Positions 1 through 6,553 of a stretch of 7,069 nucleotides of DNA are shown here, piece by piece. The notes beneath the pieces are model-generated. The model ran no database searches, had not been told where the DNA came from, and saw only the letters and a program-made list of their open reading frames with translations. Source of the stretch: a bacterium (GTDB lineage: Bacteria > Zhuqueibacterota > Zhuqueibacteria > Residuimicrobiales > Residuimicrobiaceae); assembly GCA_012523655.1 (NCBI GenBank), contig JAAYTV010000192.1, positions 1 to 7,069 on the forward strand, given 5' to 3'. Position 1 is the first letter of the stretch, and each line of letters starts with the position of its first letter. The translations under genes and the position numbers were made by a program.

Positions 1-306
1 GCCCTCCACCACCACCTGCTGTGCATCCGCCAGTTGATCCGGCGCCGCCCCTGGATACCACACCCGCAGGCTGTCTTTCCCTTCACACAACAGAAACCTG
101 GTTTCGCCTTTTTTCGCATCCCAGCGAATAGAGGCAGGCGCCACATACCCGTTCACCCGCAGCCCCTCATGTACCGGCCACTCGGACCGGGCGAACAGCT
201 CAGACACCGTCACATAATACAACGCGCTGTCTTTGAGGCTGCCGAGCAAAAGATAGGTCAACGCAGCGACGATGAGAACAACCCCCACCACGATCTTTGG
301 CTTCAT
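1..306 (-). CDS. ccmE: CcmE, cytochrome c maturation haem chaperone (partial, C-terminus beyond left edge)
   Basis: CcmE is a membrane-anchored periplasmic protein that holds haem covalently and hands it to CcmF/CcmH for attachment to apocytochrome c. Reading the complement from the ATG at 306 gives 102 codons without a stop. Residues 5-22 form one hydrophobic N-terminal anchor (IVVGVVLIVAALTYLLLG), followed by a short LKDSALYYVTVSEL stretch that matches the usual 'fYxTpsEl' region. A beta-rich OB-fold follows, with LRVNGYVAPASIRWD, LRVWYPGAAPDQLADAQ and VVVEG, which line up with the family's RVGGxVxxGSV, V.Y.GilPDlF.eGQ and VVaeG blocks. The haem-binding histidine lies further on and is outside the window. 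The start is well supported: AAGGAG (complement of 312-317) sits 5 bases before the ATG, and a good promoter lies just upstream. The gene is divergent from the oxidoreductase. Other ccm genes may follow to the left, but they cannot be seen. Confidence 0.88.
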   Translation of the reverse strand, partial: MKPKIVVGVVLIVAALTYLLLGSLKDSALYYVTVSELFARSEWPVHEGLRVNGYVAPASIRWDAKKGETRFLLCEGKDSLRVWYPGAAPDQLADAQQVVVEG

Positions 307-331
307 GCGTTCTCCTTGAAAGGATCCTGTT

Positions 332-360
332 AAATTAAGCAATCCGCCTTTTTTAGTCAA
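332..360 (-). promoter_or_regulatory. sigma70-like promoter for ccmE
   Basis: On the minus strand, TTGACT (complement of 355-360) and TAATTT (complement of 332-337) are separated by exactly 17 bases. Transcription would begin near 325, leaving a leader of about 20 bases that contains the AAGGAG site. The match to the TTGACA/TATAAT consensus is good for both boxes. The true sigma-factor preference of this organism is unknown. Confidence 0.55.
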
Positions 361-377
361 TCGCTTTTGTAAAGACT

Positions 378-405
378 TTGATTTCCATATGCGATTTTGT
401 ATATT
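378..405 (+). promoter_or_regulatory. candidate promoter for the oxidoreductase-alr operon
   Basis: TTGATT (378-383) and TATATT (400-405) are 16 bases apart in the AT-rich divergent spacer. Transcription would start near 412 and give a leader of about 25 bases holding the ribosome site at 426-431. The minus-strand -35 box for ccmE lies only about 18 bases to the left, so the two promoters are close to back-to-back and could share a regulator. No clear operator palindrome is visible. Confidence 0.4.
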
Positions 406-425
406 GGATCACTCGAAAAAAATCG

Positions 426-431
426 AAGGAG
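426..431 (+). promoter_or_regulatory. ribosome binding site deciding the oxidoreductase start
   Basis: AAGGAG lies 5 bases before the ATG at 437. The upstream in-frame ATG at 389 has no such site and would add 16 residues ahead of the Rossmann strand, so 437 is the better start. Confidence 0.8.
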
Positions 432-436
432 TTTCT

Positions 437-1447
437 ATGATCCGTTTCGCAGTCCTCGGCTATGGCTTCATGGGCGTCACCCATGCCAGCCAGATCAAGC
501 GTCACCCCCAGGCAGAGTTGGTGGCGGTGGTAGAGACCAATCCAGACAAGATCAAACAGAGTACGCAGGGCAATCTGGGGGAGGCTCCGGAACAGAACCT
601 ATTGCAGGGCGTAGCGATCTACTCCACCCTCGGCGAGATGCTGCGCCAGGAAAAAATCGACTGCATCAGTCTCTGCCTGCCCACGCACCTGCATCGGACT
701 TTGGCCGTGGAAGCGCTGGAGGCCGGCCGGTCGGTGATCTGCGAAAAACCCATGGCTCTGACCCTGGAAGATTGCGATGCCATGATCGCCGCTGCTCAAC
801 ACAATCAGGCTACGCTGCTGATCGCACAATGTCTGCGTTTCTGGCCGGAATATGAAAAGCTGAAGCAATACATCGATTCCAGGGAACTGGGCGCCCTTCA
901 AACGCTGCTCTTGCGCCGGGTCAGCGCTCCGCCCTTTTGGACCGGCACCGACAGCTGGTTCGCCGCGGCCGCTAAAAGCGGCGGCTGCCTCTTTGACCTG
1001 CACGTGCACGACGTGGACTTTATCCACTACAGTTTGGGCCGGCCGAGCGCGGTCTTTTCTCAGGGCCTGTCGACTGCCACAGGCCTGAACCATTCCGTGA
1101 TGACGCAATACGAGTTCGCCGAACCGATGCTCTGCCTGGCTGAGGGCAGCTGGAATTATCCGCTCGGATTCCGAATGAGTTACACGGCGGTGTTTGAAAA
1201 GGGAGCGCTGGATTACGACAGCGGCCGCACGCCGACGCTCACTCTCACCCGAAGCGGCGCACAGGCGCCGGAGACCGTCGCACTGGAGCCTGGCGATGGA
1301 TACAGTCGTGAATACGATTATTTCATCTCCTGTCTCGAACACCGGCAGGCGCCGCAGCGGATCACGCCGGCCAGCGCCCGGCAGAGCATTGAAATCGCTT
1401 TGGCGGAAGCCCGATCCATAACAACCCGAAAAAAAATTCGTCTGTGA
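437..1447 (+). CDS. Gfo/Idh/MocA family NAD(P)-dependent oxidoreductase
   Basis: This is a predicted cytosolic dehydrogenase that oxidises or reduces a sugar, inositol or amino-sugar hydroxyl/keto group with NAD(P). The protein is 336 residues, normal for the family. An N-terminal Rossmann fold begins at residue 2, with the dinucleotide loop GYGFMG at 8-13 and an acidic residue after strand 2 (VVET, about 31-34) that favours NAD. The family EKP motif is at 103-105, with K104 as the catalytic lysine. The C-terminal beta-sheet domain carries SGGCLFDLHVHDVD (181-194), which matches the GG-x3-D-x3-H-x2-D signature, with D187 and H191 as substrate-binding/catalytic residues. It is the first gene of the apparent operon and ends 6 bases before the hydrolase gene. 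A run of eight A residues near its 3' end encodes RKKI. The substrate cannot be told from sequence; the neighbours suggest envelope sugar metabolism, but this is inference. Confidence 0.9.
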   Translation: MIRFAVLGYGFMGVTHASQIKRHPQAELVAVVETNPDKIKQSTQGNLGEAPEQNLLQGVAIYSTLGEMLRQEKIDCISLCLPTHLHRTLAVEALEAGRSVICEKPMALTLEDCDAMIAAAQHNQATLLIAQCLRFWPEYEKLKQYIDSRELGALQTLLLRRVSAPPFWTGTDSWFAAAAKSGGCLFDLHVHDVDFIHYSLGRPSAVFSQGLSTATGLNHSVMTQYEFAEPMLCLAEGSWNYPLGFRMSYTAVFEKGALDYDSGRTPTLTLTRSGAQAPETVALEPGDGYSREYDYFISCLEHRQAPQRITPASARQSIEIALAEARSITTRKKIRL

Positions 1448-1453
1448 GGCCTC

Positions 1454-2893
1454 ATGATCAAACGAGCATGGCTGTTCACGCTCCTCTGCTTTCTCCCGGC
1501 TCTTGCACAACTCGACTCTGCATTGCCCCAGGATCTGAGCGCTGAACTGGAGCTGCTGTCCGTCTGGATTCAGGAGCGCATCGATTATTACAAAATTCCC
1601 GGCGTTGCCGTCGGCGTGGTCGATGAGCAAAAGCTGATCTGGGCCAAAGGCTTTGGTTATAGCGACGTGGAGAGCAAAAGGCCCATGACGCCGGAGACCT
1701 TGTGCCGCATTGCTTCCCTCACCAAGACGTTCACCGCCACAGCCATCATGCAGCTGCGCGATCAAGGCAAGCTGCGACTCGATGACCCGATCACCCGCTT
1801 TCTCCCTTGGTTCCAAATCAAAAGCCGCTTTGCCGCCGAACCCCCGATCACCATCGAAAATCTTCTCACCCACACCGGCGGCCTGCCCGGAGAAGCCGCT
1901 TTCCCCTACTGGACGGATCACCGGTTCCCCACTGCGGAACAAATCCGCCAGACCGTGCCGAATCAAGAGTTGATCCAGGCGCCATGGTCCACTTTTCATT
2001 ATTCCAACCTCGGCCTGGCACTGGCCGGACAGATCGTAGAAGCTGCATCCGGCGAGCCTTATGAGACCTATGTGAGCAAACACATTCTGCAGCCGCTGCG
2101 GATGAACAGCACCAGCGTCGTGCTTCCCGCCGCACAGCGCTCCCGGCTGGCGACAAGTTACGACCGTCTGCTGCCCGATGGCACACGTCTGCGACTGGCT
2201 TTTCCGGAATGCGAGGGATTGATCCCTGCGGCCAACATCAGCTCCTGCGTTAGCGACTTGGCCAAATATATCGCCCTGCATCTGCGCTATGACGACTTTT
2301 CAGACTCTGCCGTGCTCGCAGGGCCGACTTTGCGCGAGATGCAGCGTGTGCACTGGTTGGATTCGGGCTGGAACAGCGGCCGTGGGCTTGGCTTTGCGGT
2401 AAACAAACGTAACAACCGCACCCTGGTGGGCCACAGCGGATGGGTGGCGGGCTACAGAAGCCGCATAACGTTCTGCCCGGCGGAAAAGATCGGCGTGGTT
2501 GTGCTGATGAACTGTGCGGATGGGGATCCCACAACCATTGCCTACCGCACCTATGAGCTGGTTGCGCCGCTGATCCTGAGAGCACGGCCATCCCCGCCGG
2601 AACCAGCCGTAGACCCGGCCTCGTATGCAAAATATGTCGGCCATTATGAGGATCTGACCGGCTGGCAGCTTCGGGTGATGATGCGGAATAGCCGTCTGGT
2701 TCTCTATCAACATGACTATCCGCCGGCGGATGATCCTGAGGCCGGGGTCATCGAATTGACGCCTGAAGGAGAGAACACCTTTCGCATGACCGGCGGCAAC
2801 GGCAACGGAGAACTGGTCCGTTTTATCATGAACGCCGATCAACGGGTCGAACGGCTGTACAAGGGTGAAAATTATTATCTATGGAAGAGATAA
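1454..2893 (+). CDS. exported serine hydrolase, class C beta-lactamase/PBP4*-type fold
   Basis: The protein is 479 residues, with a signal peptide at about residues 1-18 (basic MIKR, hydrophobic core, cleavage after ALA), so it should act in the periplasm. The beta-lactamase/transpeptidase-like domain spans about 30-375. It shows all three active-site elements: S88-L-T-K91 (nucleophile and general base), Y183-S-N185, and H327-S-G329 in the position of the KTG triad. LLTHTGGLPGE (137-147) is another typical block. HSG rather than KTG is common in esterases and D-amino peptidases of this group, so beta-lactam resistance should not be assumed. A C-terminal region (about 390-479, beginning YVGHYED) resembles the small beta-barrel domains appended to such hydrolases. 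The GAGG part of TGAGGCCTCATG, overlapping the previous stop, serves as ribosome site. The gene overlaps the glycosyltransferase by 13 bases. Substrates could be D-Ala peptides, peptidoglycan fragments or esters. Confidence 0.88.
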   Translation: MIKRAWLFTLLCFLPALAQLDSALPQDLSAELELLSVWIQERIDYYKIPGVAVGVVDEQKLIWAKGFGYSDVESKRPMTPETLCRIASLTKTFTATAIMQLRDQGKLRLDDPITRFLPWFQIKSRFAAEPPITIENLLTHTGGLPGEAAFPYWTDHRFPTAEQIRQTVPNQELIQAPWSTFHYSNLGLALAGQIVEAASGEPYETYVSKHILQPLRMNSTSVVLPAAQRSRLATSYDRLLPDGTRLRLAFPECEGLIPAANISSCVSDLAKYIALHLRYDDFSDSAVLAGPTLREMQRVHWLDSGWNSGRGLGFAVNKRNNRTLVGHSGWVAGYRSRITFCPAEKIGVVVLMNCADGDPTTIAYRTYELVAPLILRARPSPPEPAVDPASYAKYVGHYEDLTGWQLRVMMRNSRLVLYQHDYPPADDPEAGVIELTPEGENTFRMTGGNGNGELVRFIMNADQRVERLYKGENYYLWKR

Positions 2894-3576
2894 AAAATTC
2901 ACTGGAATTTGCCTGCCCAAGGGTGTCTATCATCCTGCCGGTGTATAACCGCCGTCATCTTATTCTTCGGGCCATCGCCTCTGTTCAACGGCAATCCTTC
3001 AAGGATTGGGAGCTGCTGATTGTCGATGACGGCAGCAGCGACGGTTTGGAAGAGCTGATCCTTCCCCTTCTTCAAGAAAATCCAAACTGGCGCTATCTGA
3101 AACACAGCCGACGCCGGTTGTCAGCCACACGCAACATCGGTCTACAGGCCGGCCTGGGCTTTTACGCCACTTTTATCGATTCAGACGACGAATACCTTGA
3201 GGAGCATCTACAAACGCGGGTTTCTTATATGGACGCCCATCCGCAGGTGGATCTGATCCACGGCGGCGTGGTGTTGAACGGGCCGGAACACAGCCATTGG
3301 GTTCAGGACGCCTTTCATCCTGACGCTACGATCCATCTCTCCCAATGCACCATCGGCGCCACCCTGTTCGGCAAACGCCGGGTGTTTGTCGACAGCGGCG
3401 GATTCAAGCGGCTGCCTTATTCCGCAGAGTCAGAGTTCATCGCGCGGCTGGCGCGAACCTATACCATCGAACGCGTCGAATTCCCTACGTATGTTTACTA
3501 CACCGGCCTGGAAGACAGCATTTGCACCCAACGGCTCAGACAATATGAAAAGGACAACAACCGTTCTGCGTTATGA
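2881..3576 (+). CDS. family 2 glycosyltransferase (short)
   Basis: This is a 231-residue GT-A fold enzyme predicted to move a sugar from a nucleotide-sugar donor to an envelope or surface glycan acceptor. Family features run in order: VSIILPVYNRRHLILRAIAS (15-34), the donor-binding LLIVDDGSSDG (45-55), LSATRNIGL (80-88), and the metal-binding DSDDEY (100-105) acting as DXD. A later SAESEF (181-186) sits where many members have the catalytic ED. No membrane segment or signal peptide is visible, so it probably works at the cytoplasmic face. It is shorter than many members and nearly lacks a tail after the catalytic core. The start lies inside the end of the hydrolase gene and has only a distant AAGGGTG, so translation is probably coupled. 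It overlaps alr by 4 bases (ATGA). Donor and acceptor are unknown. Confidence 0.85.
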   Translation: MEEIKNSLEFACPRVSIILPVYNRRHLILRAIASVQRQSFKDWELLIVDDGSSDGLEELILPLLQENPNWRYLKHSRRRLSATRNIGLQAGLGFYATFIDSDDEYLEEHLQTRVSYMDAHPQVDLIHGGVVLNGPEHSHWVQDAFHPDATIHLSQCTIGATLFGKRRVFVDSGGFKRLPYSAESEFIARLARTYTIERVEFPTYVYYTGLEDSICTQRLRQYEKDNNRSAL

Positions 3577-4745
3577 AAGATGAAGCGTTGGTTCTTCGGC
3601 CCTCCTGGGTGGAAGTGGACCTGGATGCTATCCTTGACAACCTCGCCCGGGTACGAACCCTTCTTGCAGGAAAAAAACTCTGCGCCGTGGTCAAAGCCGA
3701 TGCGTATGGACTGGGAGCCGTGCCGGTCAGTCGTACGTTGGCTGAAGCGGGGGTGGACGCTTTCGGTGTGGTGATGCTGGAGGAGGCGGTTCAACTGCGT
3801 CGCGCCGGTATCGTAACGCCGATCCTCAATATGGGCGAAATTCTTATCGAGCACGCCGGCTATGCAGTGGAGTATGACGTTCAGCAGATGATTTACCGGC
3901 CAGAGACTGCGCAGGCGCTGTCTGATGCAGCCGCTCGCCTGGGAAAAAAAGCGATCGTTCATTTCAAAATCAACACCGGTATGGGCCGGTACGGCTGCGA
4001 TTATGAACATGCGCTGGAAACCCTGCAACAGTGCCGCCGCTATCCGCATCTCTCCTTCGCGGGCGTGATGACCCATTTTCCGTTGTCCGATGCGGTGGAC
4101 AAAAGCTTCGCCCACCTGCAGATTCTGCGCATGCAGCGTTTGCGCCGGCTGTTTGAACAGAACGGCATCGATATTCCCTGCTGGCACCTGTGCAACAGCG
4201 GCGGCGTTCTGGACCTACCGCAGGCGCACATGGACATGGTACGCTGTGGTTTGCTGCTATACGGTTATTATCCCTCAGAGGATGTGCAAAGGCCCCTGGC
4301 GCTCAGACCGGCCATGACCGTAAAAACGCACATCATCGCCATCAGAGATCTGCGGCGCGGTGACAGCGTGGGGTACAGCCGTCGTTTCATCGCTCATGGG
4401 CCGGAGCGCGTGGCCGTGCTGCCCATCGGCTATGCGGACGGCTATGACCGTAAAATCCGCTTCAGCGGATTTACGCTGCTCCACGGCCGCAAGGCGCCTC
4501 TCATCAGCGGATTATGCATGGACGCCTGCTTTATTCGCATCAGTGATTTTCCCCAAGCCCGGATCGGCGATCCGGTCATTCTCATGGGACGGAGCGGCGA
4601 GGAGGAGATCTCGCCTCATGACATCGCCTATGCGATTCAGTCGGTCTCCTATGAGGTCATGGCGCGATTCGGCAAACGGCTGCCGCGGCTTTACTTTCGC
4701 GGTGGGCGCAAAGTTGAAACCATCCATGATGCCATGAAAGGGTGA
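3573..4745 (+). CDS. alr: alanine racemase
   Basis: This PLP enzyme interconverts L- and D-alanine in the cytosol and supplies D-Ala for peptidoglycan. The protein is 390 residues, complete and of normal length. The PLP-binding signature VVKADAYGLG places the Schiff-base lysine at K41. The second catalytic residue is Y268 in DSVGYSR. K132 and R139 (FKINTGMGR) keep the 7-residue spacing of the carbamylated lysine and the PLP-pyridine arginine in characterised alanine racemases. HLCNSGG (205-211), the RCGLLLYG region (224-231) and GLCMDACF (313-320) complete the barrel and beta-domain landmarks. The ATG overlaps the glycosyltransferase stop in an ATGA junction, typical of translational coupling. 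It is the last gene of the operon. Activity on alanine is well supported by the residues, though broader-specificity racemases share them. Confidence 0.95.
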   Translation: MKDEALVLRPSWVEVDLDAILDNLARVRTLLAGKKLCAVVKADAYGLGAVPVSRTLAEAGVDAFGVVMLEEAVQLRRAGIVTPILNMGEILIEHAGYAVEYDVQQMIYRPETAQALSDAAARLGKKAIVHFKINTGMGRYGCDYEHALETLQQCRRYPHLSFAGVMTHFPLSDAVDKSFAHLQILRMQRLRRLFEQNGIDIPCWHLCNSGGVLDLPQAHMDMVRCGLLLYGYYPSEDVQRPLALRPAMTVKTHIIAIRDLRRGDSVGYSRRFIAHGPERVAVLPIGYADGYDRKIRFSGFTLLHGRKAPLISGLCMDACFIRISDFPQARIGDPVILMGRSGEEEISPHDIAYAIQSVSYEVMARFGKRLPRLYFRGGRKVETIHDAMKG

Positions 4746-5035
4746 CGCAGCCTTGGAACCCTGGGCCAATCCCCCTTCAACCGAAGCGGATGGCTTGCAG
4801 ATAAATTGGTACGGATATTGCAATCGCACAGCTGAAAGACCTGAAGGTGATCGAAAACAATTCATCGCAGGAACTTGCGATGGAGACAGGCATCTAACTC
4901 TTTATATCTTGTTGCTCGCTGGTTTATGGATGAATAAATCACAGCTAAAAACGGTTATGATGCACGGGAGGCGTGCAGCTGAGTGATCTCGAAAGAAACA
5001 TTGTATCATCATGATTCATAGAGGGCATGACCATT
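4746..5035 (+). other. intergenic region with no convincing gene
   Basis: This stretch separates alr from the MinD-like gene. A 77-codon open frame at 4753-4986 begins with TTG, has no ribosome site, and its product resembles nothing I recognise, so it is not called. Two overlapping fragments in other frames look more protein-like. One is at 4805-4897 (contains DIAIAQLKDLKVIENNSSQE, no usable start) and the other at 4851-4937 (ends NSLYLVARWFMDE). They could be a decayed, frameshifted gene or chance. No strong terminator hairpin with a T run follows alr. A weak -10-like TATCAT (5004-5009) is the only promoter hint near the next gene. Confidence 0.4.
5021..5025 (+). promoter_or_regulatory. ribosome binding site for the MinD-like gene
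   Basis: GAGGG sits 1 base before the ATG at 5027, too close to serve it, and 10 bases before the in-frame ATG at 5036. This argues that 5036 is the working start and that the protein begins MESQIKHW. Confidence 0.5.
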
Positions 5036-6271
5036 ATGGAGAGTCAGATTAAGCACTGGTGCATCGAACATCAGGAAAAAACGATAGGTCCGATCAGTTC
5101 TTATGCGCTCGCCTTATGGGGTCTGCAGGGGTTATTATATCCGAACGACATCATCACCCGCAACGGTCAACGCCGGTTCCTGGCCGGCTATCTGCCCGGC
5201 ATGATGCCGTTTATCCGCAATAACGGCCACTTGCATCGGGCGAAATTATGGGCTGTGGCGGGCGGCAAAGGAGGGGTCGGCAAGTCTGTTTTTTGCGCTC
5301 TCGTGGGAGTGGCCTTATCGGGCCTGAACAAAAAAGTGGTGATCGTGGACGCGGATTTCGGCGGTCCCAATCAGCACGATATTTTTGGCATCAAGTCAGA
5401 ACCCGTGTCCTACTGGCGTCACCTGGACGCGCATAAAAGTCTGAATCAACTGGTCAAACCCACTGCCTTCAAGAATCTCAGCATCATTCCGGGACCGGAG
5501 GAAGCATACGATCCAAAGCAGGCGCACATCATGCGCAAGATCAAAATGGTCCAGGCCCTGCGCAACATGGAGGCGGATTACGTCATCATGGATCTGGGGC
5601 CGCGCACCCAATCCAAAGATCTTGATTTTTTTCTTACCGCGGACATGCAGGTGTTATTGTCCACCGGCGAGCCGACCAGCCTGGAAAATCTGTCGCGCGT
5701 CATCAAGACGCTGGTCCTGCGCAAGGCGCAGACCGCTTTCAACAGCCTGAGCCGGGAGACCTTTGCGCAGAATTTCGATGAAACCGCGGACAGCGTTTCC
5801 TTCATCCAAAACCTCACTGCTCAGCTGCGGCGGCTGCAGCTGCCTGCCGATGATATCTTTAAACGGGTGCTCAGCAGTTTTAACATCCGGGTCATTTTCA
5901 ATATGGTGGAATCCGCGGATTACGCCAAGCAGTCGCATCTGCTGAATAAATATCTGAGCAACGAGCTTGGCCTGACCTTTGTCGTGGCCGGCAGCATTCA
6001 CCATGATCCTGTCGTTCACGAAGCGATGCAGAATAAGGATATGCAACGGTTAACCACCTACCGCAGTCACGCCTTCCAGGATATTCTCGAGATCACACAA
6101 AAATTGATGGTTACGCGCACTCGTACTCCGGAATCGCCGGAGTTCAGAACCGTACGGCCCACAGCTGCGATCAATAAACAGGCGCTCATCTGCTCCAAGC
6201 AGTGCAATCTCTGGGATATCTGCGAATTTAAGACACCGGGCAATTATTGCCGGGTCAAGAACTGGAATTAA
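5036..6271 (+). CDS. MinD/ParA-family ATPase with N-terminal GYF_2-like domain and C-terminal Cys4 motif
   Basis: The protein is 411 residues and predicted cytosolic. Residues 5-60 resemble a GYF_2 domain: the HWCIEHQEKTIGPIS opening matches the family's W-x-Y...GP pattern, followed by a helix and the LYPNDIITRNGQRRFLAGY strand region. The ATPase core begins at about 70 with the deviant Walker A KGGVGKS (78-84), including the MinD-type signature lysine K78. VDADFGGPN (104-112) is Walker A' and YVIMDLG (182-188) is Walker B. EPTSLENL (212-219) and the overall pattern are close to the FlhG/MinD-like ATPases of deltaproteobacteria that act in polar or flagellar positioning; transfer of that role is inference. 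The C-terminus carries C386-x3-C390-x5-C396-x8-C405, a possible zinc or Fe-S site in place of the helix-turn-helix or amphipathic tail expected in relatives. The ATG at 5027 is an alternative start adding three residues. No flagellar or chemotaxis gene is adjacent. Confidence 0.83.
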   Translation: MESQIKHWCIEHQEKTIGPISSYALALWGLQGLLYPNDIITRNGQRRFLAGYLPGMMPFIRNNGHLHRAKLWAVAGGKGGVGKSVFCALVGVALSGLNKKVVIVDADFGGPNQHDIFGIKSEPVSYWRHLDAHKSLNQLVKPTAFKNLSIIPGPEEAYDPKQAHIMRKIKMVQALRNMEADYVIMDLGPRTQSKDLDFFLTADMQVLLSTGEPTSLENLSRVIKTLVLRKAQTAFNSLSRETFAQNFDETADSVSFIQNLTAQLRRLQLPADDIFKRVLSSFNIRVIFNMVESADYAKQSHLLNKYLSNELGLTFVVAGSIHHDPVVHEAMQNKDMQRLTTYRSHAFQDILEITQKLMVTRTRTPESPEFRTVRPTAAINKQALICSKQCNLWDICEFKTPGNYCRVKNWN

Positions 6272-6274
6272 ATT

Positions 6275-6298
6275 GGAGCGCGAGGCCTCTAGCGCTCC
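6275..6298 (+). terminator. hairpin after the MinD-like gene, possible terminator
   Basis: A perfect 7-bp stem GGAGCGC (6275-6281) pairs with GCGCTCC (6292-6298) around a 10-base loop that contains the palindrome GAGGCCTC. It begins 4 bases after the TAA. No T run follows on the plus strand, so it is not a classical intrinsic terminator; it may stabilise the transcript end or act with Rho. Confidence 0.4.
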
Positions 6299-6553
6299 AC
6301 CGCCCTGCCTGTCCCCTGCGGAGCAGCCCAAACGCCCCTGTTTGACGACAGACGATCGCTTGCTGTTGTCCTTCCCCCTGCCGTGCATTTCACCCTTTAA
6401 GGCTCACAGACAATTTCACTTTGCGGCCGCCAAAGCCATATAAAAGCGCTTGCGTTTGTGCCGGTCTATGGTTAAATTGTTCCACGAGATCGGATAGCCC
6501 CCTTCCGTGGGATGGATCAGTTGCTGCAAGACCCATTTATCTGTCGGAGAACC
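6299..6553 (+). other. untranslated leader region upstream of nuoA
   Basis: No plus-strand gene is supported here. The stretch is pyrimidine-rich at first and holds an imperfect 8-bp inverted repeat, GACGACAG (6344-6351) and CTGTTGTC (6363-6370), with one G-T pair. Candidate nuo promoters lie in 6415-6478. On the minus strand an open frame at 6416-6559 reads like protein but lacks a normal start. Confidence 0.4.
6415..6444 (+). promoter_or_regulatory. candidate promoter for the nuo operon
   Basis: TTCACT (6415-6420) and TATAAA (6439-6444) are 18 bases apart, giving a leader of about 100 bases before nuoA. A second weaker pair, TTGCGT (6450-6455) and TAAATT (6473-6478) with 17-base spacing, lies just downstream. 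The -10 of the first is good and its -35 poor. Confidence 0.3.

Noticed and set aside
34..333. 99-codon plus-strand open frame at the left edge
   Set aside because: Antisense to ccmE, whose motifs, ribosome site and promoter are all visible on the minus strand.
389..436. Upstream ATG extending the oxidoreductase by 16 residues
   Set aside because: No ribosome site, overlaps the likely -10 box, and would put extra residues ahead of the Rossmann strand; the ATG at 437 has a perfect AAGGAG.
1446..1453. GAGGCCTC palindrome before the hydrolase start, repeated in the hairpin loop at 6282-6289
   Set aside because: An 8-base palindrome appearing twice in 7 kb is compatible with chance, and one copy is explained by the ribosome site overlapping the stop codon.
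1428..1456. A8 run and in-frame TGA between oxidoreductase and hydrolase, possible readthrough or slippage fusion
   Set aside because: The two genes share a frame, but the hydrolase begins with its own ribosome site and signal peptide, so a fused product would bury the signal. Slippage on the A run would leave that frame.
599..2281. 560-codon open frame on the minus strand across two genes
   Set aside because: It lies antisense to the oxidoreductase and the hydrolase, both of which have complete family motifs. Its product is low in recognisable structure and has the composition of a GC-rich shadow frame.
4753..4986. 77-codon TTG-start open frame
   Set aside because: No ribosome site, rare start, and no recognisable domain or family resemblance.
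6512..6553. Upstream ATG extending NuoA by 14 residues
   Set aside because: The extension is hydrophilic, unlike family N-termini, and has no ribosome site; the ATG at 6554 has GGAG close upstream.
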